Assembly: GCA_964448135.1 (NCBI GenBank)
Contig: CAYUVH010000026.1
Span: 24,663 to 88,662 of the forward strand
Reading direction: 5' to 3'
Origin: CAYUVH01 sp964448135
GTDB taxonomy: Bacteria; Verrucomicrobiota; Verrucomicrobiia; Limisphaerales; UBA8199
Length of the DNA: 64,000 nucleotides
Numbering within the stretch: the first letter of the stretch is position 1; each line of letters begins with the position of its first letter. Positions 18,397-24,690 of this stretch are shown here, piece by piece. The position numbers were made by a program, and so were the translations under genes. The notes beneath the pieces were generated by a model. It did not search any database and had not been told where the DNA came from. It saw only the letters and a program-made list of their open reading frames with translations.

Positions 18397-19023
18397 CTAC
18401 CGATACGCCGCGTCTTCGAGTCCCTGCTTCTTCACCTCGGCGAAATCCTCCCACACGATCAGGCTCGTCCGCGCGTCAATGAGTTGGAACCCGTAATTGA
18501 TGTAGTCGCTCGTCCCCGCCTTCGTGCGGGTGGACATTCCGGACAGCTTGCCGGTGAGAAAATAATCCGCGCCTTTGAACTCCTGCACCCCGGGATCAGT
18601 GGTGGAGGTGACCGCGCCCTGGCGCTTCAAATTGCGCTCCTTCTCCAGCGCCTCCATGCGGTCGCGCGCTACGAACATCACTTTGCCCATGGACTTCGAA
18701 TTCAGACCCTGCCGGATGCGGGTCAGAAACAAATCCTTGTTGATCGGAAACCGCGTGTCGTTGACCACCGGATCCAGCGCGACGATGGGCGCGGTCGGGG
18801 CGTTGGCGATTTGCGGGATGCTCAGGATGCTGCGCGCCATCTTGTCGGTCACGGCCACGAGGTCCTGCGACTCAACACCTGTTCCTTCAACGAAACCGCG
18901 TTCGTCCGCGTTCATCCGGGTCACGCCGGTGCCGGAGGGATTCTTGACGCCGCTGGAAGCGCAACCGACCAGAGTCAGTGCGCAAGTGGCGGTGAGGAAC
19001 ATTTTAGGTATGGATGCTTTCAT
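18397..19023 (-). CDS. lpoB: Penicillin-binding protein activator LpoB-like lipoprotein
   Basis: A 208-residue outer-membrane lipoprotein (lipobox LTLVGCAS). LpoB reaches through the periplasm to activate the peptidoglycan synthase PBP1b. The conserved core is visible: DLVAVTDKMARSILSIP near residue 50, then VNDTRFPINKDLF, FVARDRMEALEKERN, and the C-terminal YQLIDARTSLIVWEDFAEVKKQG (here FQLIDARTS...). The Pro-rich spacer seen in E. coli LpoB is absent, as is common outside enterobacteria. No PBP gene is in the window. The gene precedes the COG3014 and ycfL homologues, supporting the assignment. ATG at 19023. Stop TAG. Confidence 0.86.
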   Translation of the reverse strand: MKASIPKMFLTATCALTLVGCASSGVKNPSGTGVTRMNADERGFVEGTGVESQDLVAVTDKMARSILSIPQIANAPTAPIVALDPVVNDTRFPINKDLFLTRIRQGLNSKSMGKVMFVARDRMEALEKERNLKRQGAVTSTTDPGVQEFKGADYFLTGKLSGMSTRTKAGTSDYINYGFQLIDARTSLIVWEDFAEVKKQGLEDAAYR

Positions 19024-19053
19024 GGGTTTGGTTTTTCTGGCGTTGAGGGGAAA

Positions 19054-19533
19054 TCAAAATGTCGGCGCATCGGGCACGCGCGGCGCGTCGGGAATACCTT
19101 GCGCCAGCGGCGCAGGCGCAACGACCACAACACGTGGAGCCGGTGCCACGACCTTGACCACGGGAACCGGCGGGGCGGGCTTCAAAACCACGACCGGTGG
19201 CGGGGGTGGCGGCGCGACATAGACTGGCGGTGCATAATAGTAGTCGGCAGCCGGCACATATGAATACGGCACGGGATACGCCGGATAGTTATAGGCGGCG
19301 GTCTCATACGCCTGTTGGCGGGCGAGGCCAGTCAGCCCGCCCAGCAAAAATCCCACGCCCGCCCCGATGCCGGCACCCTGTCCCGAGAATCCTCCGTTAT
19401 TGCAGTTTCCACCGGCGAGGCCGCCAAAGAGGCTGCCCCAGAAAGCCCCGCCAAAAGCCTCGGGCCCCAGGAATTGCGCGCGCGCCGTCGTGAGCGACAG
19501 CGCCACCAGTCCCGCAAGGAGTATTTTTTTCAT
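19054..19533 (-). CDS. Secreted glycine-zipper, proline-rich protein
   Basis: The signal peptide (MKKILLAGLVALSLTTARAQ) is followed by a glycine-rich segment (GGAFWGSLFGGLAGG... GAGIGAGVGFLLGGLTG) typical of glycine-zipper envelope proteins. Then comes a Tyr/Pro-rich region (YNYPAYPVPYSYVPAADYYYAPP) and a Pro/Val repeat tail. The ATG at 19533 directly precedes the signal peptide. It is the first gene of the minus-strand lipoprotein group, 30 bases ahead of lpoB, so it is probably co-transcribed. It is likely a structural cell-envelope protein; no enzymatic motif. Confidence 0.75.
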   Translation of the reverse strand: MKKILLAGLVALSLTTARAQFLGPEAFGGAFWGSLFGGLAGGNCNNGGFSGQGAGIGAGVGFLLGGLTGLARQQAYETAAYNYPAYPVPYSYVPAADYYYAPPVYVAPPPPPPVVVLKPAPPVPVVKVVAPAPRVVVVAPAPLAQGIPDAPRVPDAPTF

Positions 19534-19648
19534 CGTCCTTCGTTCGTTTTGACGCCGGAGCGCCATTGCTATTCAATTATGCCCTGAAACTATACCACGG
19601 AGCGCGGCCGCATTCCAGACTCGCGTGGAACCGGAAAGCGGATATTGC

Positions 19649-20332
19649 ATGAATCGCGAACCCATCAACCGATGGCTTCAAAGCCGGATCAGCCACGCCC
19701 GGAGCGTGTCCCTGCTCGGCGCGGTCTGGTCACTGGTGGGCGGCCTGCTGATTCTGCTCGGCACGTTCGTGATCGCGTTCGTCGCGATCTGGATCATCTC
19801 GATGTCGTTCTTCCATCTATCGAATTGGACCTGCCTCGCGCTGGCGCTGGGATTTCTGGCGTTGGTGGTGGTCAGCGGAATCATGCGCCCGCCCAAGGAT
19901 ATGCTTCCCCTGAGCCCGCCAAGGCCGGACCTTCTGCAGAATACTAACATCGAGGATTTCGTTACTTTCATGACCCATTTTGAACCGGGCGCGGTTTATA
20001 AAACGCGCGCGGCGGCTTCCTTTGGCGATTCGCTCTTTACCGGTGGCGTTCACATGCTGCGCGACGCCCTGGCCGAATGGCGACACCGCGTCCGGCTACA
20101 GGAAGTGAACACCACTCACTGCGCCGCGGCGGTGGCCATCATGATGGCCGATGACCGCCGGATTCCCATGCCCGAGCTGGCCGGCAACCTGCCGGGACTC
20201 AATCCGGTAAAGCTCTTCGATGACCTTCGCTACATTGAGGGCGTGCAGATTCTGGTCAACGACCCGCCCGGTTTCGCGCTCCAGTCGGACTTCCGCTCCG
20301 AACTCCTGGCCGCCCTGCGCAATCAGCGATGA
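19649..20332 (+). CDS. Hypothetical membrane protein
   Basis: A 227-residue protein with two predicted transmembrane helices near the N-terminus (SLLGAVWSLVGGLLILLGTFVIAFVAIWIISM and WTCLALALGFLALVVVSGI). A soluble C-terminal part of about 140 residues follows, with conserved-looking helices (AALAEWRHRVRLQ... CAAAVAIMMADDRRIPMPELA). The ATG at 19649 is preferred over an in-frame GTG eight codons earlier. The gene ends 18 bases before the site-2 protease gene on the same strand, so they probably form an operon. The role is unknown; adjacency to a membrane protease hints that it is a partner or substrate. Confidence 0.72.
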   Translation: MNREPINRWLQSRISHARSVSLLGAVWSLVGGLLILLGTFVIAFVAIWIISMSFFHLSNWTCLALALGFLALVVVSGIMRPPKDMLPLSPPRPDLLQNTNIEDFVTFMTHFEPGAVYKTRAAASFGDSLFTGGVHMLRDALAEWRHRVRLQEVNTTHCAAAVAIMMADDRRIPMPELAGNLPGLNPVKLFDDLRYIEGVQILVNDPPGFALQSDFRSELLAALRNQR

Positions 20333-20350
20333 TCACCCACCCTTTGAGTC

Positions 20351-22342
20351 ATGAGTGACTCCCCCGCCCCTCCATTCTTGCCGCCGCCGATTCCGCCGCC
20401 GGCCTCGCCCAACCCGGACAACGACGGGGTGTTGCGCGAAGTCAGCGAATTGCAAAACCGCAAAACCAGCTGGGGCACGATCGTCATCATTCTGATCGTG
20501 TCGCTGGGACTGTTCGTGGGCGCCGGCGCGCGCCAGTTCTCGTGGGATTATCTGCTGATCCTCGTGCCCGTCGTTTTCATCCACGAACTGGGCCACTACC
20601 TCGCGATGCGGGCGTTCAACTACCGCAACCTCCGGATGTTCTTCATCCCGTTCTTCGGCGCCGCGGTATCAGGGCAGCATTACAATGTCGCCGGTTGGAA
20701 AAAAGTGGTCGTGTCGCTCATGGGCCCGGTGCCAGGAATTTTTCTTGGCTCCATTCTCGGCATCATCGGGCTCATCGCCGGCAAGGCGCTCGTCATCAAG
20801 ATCGCCCTCGTCGCCCTGTTCCTGAACGGCTTCAACCTGCTGCCCCTCCTGCCCTTCGACGGCGGACGGGTTTTTCAAACGCTCCTGTTTTCGCGTCATC
20901 CCGCGCTGGACCTGGTTTTTCGCGTGCTGGCCGTTATTGGCCTCGGGGCGCTGGCCGCCGTGCTCCATAGTATTTCGCTGGGGATCGTGGCTTTCTTCAT
21001 GTTTGTTTCCCTGTCAGTCAGCTACCGCCTCGCCACCATCGCCCGCGACGTGCGCGCGCTCAATCTGCCACCGCCGCTGCCGGATGAGCAGTCCATTCCC
21101 CCGGCCACCGCTGACGTCATCATTGGCGAACTGCGCAAAATCAAAGGCCCGGCGCGCTCGGATAAAATCCTCGCGCAGCAAACCCTCCAGGTCTTCGAGA
21201 CCGTCAACACGCGACCCCCCGGCGCGGCCGCCACGATCGGGTTGCTCGCCGTGCATTTTTTCAGCTTCGTCATGGCGCTCCTACTCGCGATGATCCTCAT
21301 CCTCGGTCGCAAGGGCAATCTGCTGCAGCGAATCGAAGCCGCGAGCCGGGCGCCGAAAAACGCCATCGTCTGTGGCACGAGCGAAAGCTGGAATGGATCG
21401 CGATCCATGGCCACCGATTCCGCGCCGCGATTCACTTTGGTCAGCACGCTGAAATCCCACAGCGCGGCGCAAACCCTGTTCGCCGATCTCACGAACCGCC
21501 TTCCCGCGACCGCCTCGCTGCGGATCTTCGGCCAGTCACTGCTTGTGAGCCTGCCCGCGCAACCCGCGGAGACGCGCGGCGCCTGGCTCGCGGAGTTGAA
21601 AGGCCGCTCGTCCGACTCCGTCGCCGACGAGACCAATCAGGTCCTCCATCTTGCGCTGCGCTGTCGCGCGCCCGACGCAGCCTCCGCCAAACGCATCGCC
21701 GCCGAAATCGAAGCTTATCTCCGCCTGCCCGATTCGCGCGCGCTCACGCCACCGTGGCTCCCCTCGGACATCCGCACTTCCGCCGAGCGCGCGCAAAACG
21801 AACTGGCCCGCGCGACCTACGCAAAATTGCTCAGCGCCCAATCCCGCATCCAGACCAACGCGGAACTCAAGGCCCTCGAGAAGCAGTTCTTTACGGAGCT
21901 GCGCCAGGGCGATCGGACCAGCGGCAAAGCCCTGAAGGAAAAGGTGGCGGCCCTCCGCGCAAAACTCCGCGACGACGCCATCGAATGGGTGGCCGCCGCC
22001 GCGGACGGCCCGGTGGACACGAACATCGTCGCCTGGTTCCCGCAGTATTACACGAACCGCGCCGGCACGAACGCGACGCCCCGCAAATTACTCAGGGACT
22101 TCACTCACGAATTGGGTGAACTTCCGCCCGGCCAGCGTGGCGTGGGCTCTCCCTCCGGTTTTGCCAAAACACTCGATTCGAGCGTGGACATCCTGTGGAT
22201 CGCGTTCAACCGCGCGAGCGACGGCGCCCCGGCGTTCGTGGATTGGCTCTGCGCCCGGGGCTGCCGCAACTTCAAATACGAATTCTATTCGCAGACCGTC
22301 TACGACGAGGACGAGGTGGACGAACCCGCTCCGGCCCCCTAA
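20351..22342 (+). CDS. M50-type site-2 protease domain with large C-terminal extension
   Basis: After a Pro-rich cytosolic N-terminus and a first membrane helix comes the intramembrane zinc-protease motif FIHELGHYLAMR (H-E-x-x-H about residues 78-82), and later LLPLLPFDGGR (about 165) with the third ligand Asp. This is the site-2 protease fold, which cuts membrane-embedded substrates to send signals. Further helices reach about residue 225, another helix sits near 305, and a 340-residue soluble domain of unknown kind follows (LADLTNRLPATASLRIFGQS...). The length, 663, is far above the usual 350-450 because of this domain. It ends in Asp/Glu and Pro residues. Confidence 0.87.
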   Translation: MSDSPAPPFLPPPIPPPASPNPDNDGVLREVSELQNRKTSWGTIVIILIVSLGLFVGAGARQFSWDYLLILVPVVFIHELGHYLAMRAFNYRNLRMFFIPFFGAAVSGQHYNVAGWKKVVVSLMGPVPGIFLGSILGIIGLIAGKALVIKIALVALFLNGFNLLPLLPFDGGRVFQTLLFSRHPALDLVFRVLAVIGLGALAAVLHSISLGIVAFFMFVSLSVSYRLATIARDVRALNLPPPLPDEQSIPPATADVIIGELRKIKGPARSDKILAQQTLQVFETVNTRPPGAAATIGLLAVHFFSFVMALLLAMILILGRKGNLLQRIEAASRAPKNAIVCGTSESWNGSRSMATDSAPRFTLVSTLKSHSAAQTLFADLTNRLPATASLRIFGQSLLVSLPAQPAETRGAWLAELKGRSSDSVADETNQVLHLALRCRAPDAASAKRIAAEIEAYLRLPDSRALTPPWLPSDIRTSAERAQNELARATYAKLLSAQSRIQTNAELKALEKQFFTELRQGDRTSGKALKEKVAALRAKLRDDAIEWVAAAADGPVDTNIVAWFPQYYTNRAGTNATPRKLLRDFTHELGELPPGQRGVGSPSGFAKTLDSSVDILWIAFNRASDGAPAFVDWLCARGCRNFKYEFYSQTVYDEDEVDEPAPAP

Positions 22343-22410
22343 GGCAATCGGTCCCGGCCCCGATTCCCACCACCTCAGGAGAACCCTACCCACCTGCATC
22401 ATCAGGTTAC

Positions 22411-22465
22411 TGGTCCTTGGTGCTTGGATCTTCTCTGGTTCTTGGAACTTGGTCCTTGGTGCTTC
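22411..22465. repeat. 'TTGGTCCTTGGTGCTT' phrase repeat
   Basis: Repeated words such as TGGTCCTTGGTGCTT and TGGTTCTTGGAACTTGG fill the gap before the 107-aa minus-strand gene. The same family occurs near 4000, 24640-24690, 58140 and 61935 (reverse orientation). It is always intergenic, so it is a dispersed family and not coding. Confidence 0.6.
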
Positions 22466-22787
22466 ATAGCGTCGCCGCCTTTCGCGCCAGATACTGTCGT
22501 TGCGCCTCCTGCTTCGCCGCTTTCAATTCGGCCAGCATGTCCGTTGCGAGCGCGGCGCGCGTTCGCCGTTGGCAATCGAAGGCCGAAGGCGCGCAGATGG
22601 TCCGCGCGGCAACCAGGATGCCTGCCTCCGCCTCCGTGAGCGCCAGGCGCGCGAACTCCTTTCGCTGATGAAAGCGATCGCCCAACCGTAGCGTGCGAAT
22701 CTGGGTGCCCAGGAGTTTGTAACTGGCTTTCCATGCGGAACGATACGCCAGGTACGTTTCTTTTGAATTGAAGGTGAGGTTTTTCAT
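22464..22787 (-). CDS. Small basic helical protein downstream of PTH2
   Basis: A 107-residue protein, strongly basic and mostly helical (YLAYRSAWKASYKLLGTQIRTLRLGDRFHQRKEF... MLAELKAAKQEAQRQYLARKAATL), with no signal peptide or membrane segment. I do not recognise the family. Its charge suggests RNA or ribosome binding, but this is inference. It begins 13 bases after the stop of the PTH2-like gene on the same strand, so the two are almost certainly co-transcribed, together with the tRNA upstream. It contains no GGQ motif, so it is not a release factor. Stop TGA. Confidence 0.65.
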   Translation of the reverse strand: MKNLTFNSKETYLAYRSAWKASYKLLGTQIRTLRLGDRFHQRKEFARLALTEAEAGILVAARTICAPSAFDCQRRTRAALATDMLAELKAAKQEAQRQYLARKAATL

Positions 22788-22800
22788 ATGTGTTTTTGTT

Positions 22801-23124
22801 CTATACGAGTTTTAGTTTTTTGGTGATGTGGCGGACCTGCGCACGAGTGGCAGGCCCGAAGCCGACGGCGGTAACGATGGGTTGTCCGCCGAAGAAATTT
22901 TCGCAGCCGGAATCAACGACCCGAAAAAAGGAAAGGCCCGCGACCTGCGCCGACTGCTCCACGTGGAGCAATTGCGTCAGATCACGGGCCTGCAGGCACA
23001 CTTTGGTGCCGGGAGATTGGGGAAAATCGCGATGGTATTCTTTCAGCCGTTCGGCATCGCGGCAAAGCAGGTAGGCGCCCAGAAAAGCGTGCCCGGCTTG
23101 AGAAGCCAGTTTTCCGGCTGACAT
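22801..23124 (-). CDS. PTH2-type peptidyl-tRNA hydrolase (5' end unclear)
   Basis: The sequence matches the PTH2 family, the archaeal/eukaryotic-type peptidyl-tRNA hydrolase that frees tRNA from stalled peptides: GMSAGKLASQAGHAF, GTKVCLQARDLTQLL, AGLSFFRVVDSG, and the C-terminal GFGPATRAQVRHITKKLKL. Most bacteria use the unrelated Pth1 fold. The only in-frame ATG close by (23124) falls inside the conserved N-terminal block. The family's first beta strand (LRLYAVVRADLG) is encoded upstream in the same frame, with no ATG, GTG or TTG before an in-frame TAG at 23182-23184. The gene is therefore truncated, starts unconventionally, or is read through UAG. It terminates with TAG. Confidence 0.8.
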   Translation of the reverse strand: MSAGKLASQAGHAFLGAYLLCRDAERLKEYHRDFPQSPGTKVCLQARDLTQLLHVEQSAQVAGLSFFRVVDSGCENFFGGQPIVTAVGFGPATRAQVRHITKKLKLV

Positions 23125-23292
23125 TCCAAGATCGGCCCGGACGACGGCATAAAGCCGAAGGGTATGGTCAGCTGGCGAAACCTACGTGTCAGGCGGGGGC
23201 AGGGAGCAGCAGGAAGCGGACGGAGGCGCGATGAGAACCGGCGCTCCAGGGAACGAAGAAGGACTGATTACAACCTACGTATGTTGCTTCAT
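23125..23292 (-). other. In-frame leader of the PTH2 gene with two UAG codons
   Basis: This stretch is continuous in frame with PTH2. It begins with an ATG (23290-23292) 39 bases after the tRNA 3' end and encodes MKQHT, then TAG (23275-23277), 30 sense codons, TAG (23182-23184), and then VSPADH leading into the conserved strand LRLYAVVRADLG. There are no TGA or TAA codons. Both TAGs sit in the identical nine-base context ACGTAGGTT. Suppression at both sites by the neighbouring CUA tRNA would give a full-length 163-residue PTH2. Alternatively this is an untranslated leader or part of a decayed gene. Confidence 0.5.
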
Positions 23293-23331
23293 ACTTGCGA
23301 AAATAATGCCACAGAGGGCGGGATTGTCAAA

Positions 23332-23406
23332 TGGTGCACCTGGAGGGGCTCGAACCCTCGCCGACGGTTTTAGAGACCGCTTGCTCTACCACTGAGCTAC
23401 AGGTGC
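23332..23406 (-). tRNA. tRNA with anticodon CUA (reads UAG)
   Basis: A complete cloverleaf of 75 bases. The acceptor stem GCACCTG/CAGGTGC is perfect, the D arm is GCTC-AGTGGTA-GAGC, the T arm is GAGGG-TTCGAGC-CCCTC, the discriminator is A, and CCA is encoded. The anticodon arm is GCGGT-CTCTAAA-ACCGT, giving anticodon CTA with T33 and A37, so it would decode the amber codon UAG. The arm is displaced by one base: two bases separate it from the D stem and the variable loop has only four. The loop CUCUAAA is the same as in tRNA-Pyl, though the D arm is ordinary. No synthetase identity can be assigned. Confidence 0.88.
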
Positions 23407-23466
23407 GACCAAGCCTTGCCCCGCACTTTGCCTCAATTAGGGGTATTTGGCAAACCCGTCGCAAGG

Positions 23467-23757
23467 CTACCCCTTCCTGGCTTTCTTATTCCAACGGCCT
23501 GCGATGTCCAGAAGGACAGCTCCCGCTACCATCATGATCGCGGGAGCAACCGGGATGCTCGGCATGTTCCGGCCCATCTCATCCAGGGAGCGTCGGATTA
23601 TTTCCCTGAGCTCGCTTGAGTCCTGAGTCTTGGCTTCGGTCATGGATTGAAAAGCGAAGGAGGCGGCCCGTCCCTTGGCACCGTGGAGTCGCACGTAATG
23701 CGAACAAGCCATGGCGAACAGGCCAAGGATCAGCAGCAGATAGCCGGCAACTCTCAT
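23467..23757 (-). CDS. Small membrane protein with two helices
   Basis: A 96-residue protein with an N-terminal membrane helix (VAGYLLLILGLFAMACSHYV), a charged helical middle (MTEAKTQDSSELREIIRRSLDEMG) and a second membrane helix (IPVAPAIMMVAGAVLLDIAGRW) ending in a basic tail. The topology suggests a small inner-membrane protein. I do not recognise the family. It ends 60 bases upstream of the CUA tRNA on the same strand and could share a transcript with it, though no promoter evidence settles this. Stop TAG. Confidence 0.65.
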   Translation of the reverse strand: MRVAGYLLLILGLFAMACSHYVRLHGAKGRAASFAFQSMTEAKTQDSSELREIIRRSLDEMGRNMPSIPVAPAIMMVAGAVLLDIAGRWNKKARKG

Positions 23758-23840
23758 CGCGCATCAGGAAGTATAACAACCCAAACTCACCTTTTGATTA
23801 CCAAATCAGGCCGCCAAGGTCTGGTTTCGACTACGGTCGC

Positions 23841-24629
23841 CTAATCACTCCCGTTCGAAAGCCTGAAGAAAAGCGCGGGCGCTTCCAGCGCGACCGGCAC
23901 CGTCAATTGATTGTATCCATCAACGACTGCCGGGCCGGTGGAGGAATGAACGGTTTCCCAAACGAACGGCGGCGCAAGATTAGTGGCGACCTGCGGATGA
24001 AAACCGATGACATTCGTGGCCCAGCTAACGATCACGCCAGTCCCGGCCGGCGTGACCGTCGGCGTCACGAAGATCGGCGGCGCGTTCGTTCCGTAAGGCA
24101 CCTCCGTGCGCTTGAAATTGTCCATCAGGATCCAGTCCGGATACCACATGCCACCGTTGTCCTTGAACGTCGCGTAGGCGATGTTCGCCGTCGGGCTGGC
24201 GATGCCGATGAATTCGCCGTTGGCGCTGCCGGCGATGGCCGGGATGGTGGCGCTGGCGATCAAGTTGTTGCCTGCGTCGAACGCGCTCAGCGTCCATGTA
24301 TCGTCTGAAGCGCCGTAATTAAAACCAAACGCCGCCATCGGCGTTTGGAACGTGATCGTCATCAGCGAATTCGTACTGTCGTTGTTGTTCAGGTATTGCC
24401 CGATGGAATTATACTGACCGGCATAGAGGCTTTCGATCTTTACGCCGCCCGCGCCTGAAAAGATCACGCCGCCGTTCGTTAGCGAAGCATAGATGCCGGG
24501 AGCGGGGCTGCTGAAATTCATGGCCCCGGGACCCAGCGCCGGATGGTTGATGTTAGTGATGATGGTCTGGGCCTGCGCCGAAACCACCACGCTCAAGAAA
24601 AGAAGAATCAACTTACCGGGCCGCTTCAT
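23841..24629 (-). CDS. Secreted beta-sandwich protein
   Basis: The signal peptide (MKRPGKLILLFLSVVVSAQAQ) is followed by a 240-residue Gly/Asn/Ser/Thr-rich beta protein. Features such as FQTPMAAFGFNYGASDDTWTLSAFDAGN and a second Ig-like part with PPIFVTPTV and WATNVIGFHPQVATN are typical of secreted verrucomicrobial proteins. The end, FFRLSNGSD, is close to the FFRLS C-terminus common in that group. It is probably extracellular or surface-bound, perhaps carbohydrate-binding; no catalytic residues are visible. It lies alone, separated from the hydantoinase gene upstream and followed by the small membrane protein. Stop TAG. Confidence 0.75.
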   Translation of the reverse strand: MKRPGKLILLFLSVVVSAQAQTIITNINHPALGPGAMNFSSPAPGIYASLTNGGVIFSGAGGVKIESLYAGQYNSIGQYLNNNDSTNSLMTITFQTPMAAFGFNYGASDDTWTLSAFDAGNNLIASATIPAIAGSANGEFIGIASPTANIAYATFKDNGGMWYPDWILMDNFKRTEVPYGTNAPPIFVTPTVTPAGTGVIVSWATNVIGFHPQVATNLAPPFVWETVHSSTGPAVVDGYNQLTVPVALEAPALFFRLSNGSD

Positions 24630-24639
24630 CGAATTTGGT

Positions 24640-24690
24640 CCTTGGTGTTTGAAGTTTCTCTGGTTCCTGGAGCTTGGTTCTTGGTCCTTT
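24640..24690. repeat. 'TTGGTCCTTGG' phrase repeat, second site
   Basis: The words TTGGTCCTTGGTG, TTTCTCTGGTTCCTGGAGC and TTGGTTCTTGGTCC match the family at 22411-22465. Located between the secreted-protein gene and the end of the hydantoinase gene. Confidence 0.6.

Noticed and set aside
22402..22800. Readthrough of the final TAG of the PTH2 gene
   Set aside because: The extension overlaps the 107-aa gene in another frame and runs into a dispersed repeat; it has no coding character, and the stop context differs from the two leader TAGs.
23332..23406. Assignment as tRNA-Pyl or tRNA-Leu
   Set aside because: The anticodon loop matches tRNA-Pyl, but the D arm and the two-base gap between acceptor and D stems are ordinary, and no pylS or pylB-D genes are seen. 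There is no long variable arm as in tRNA-Leu.
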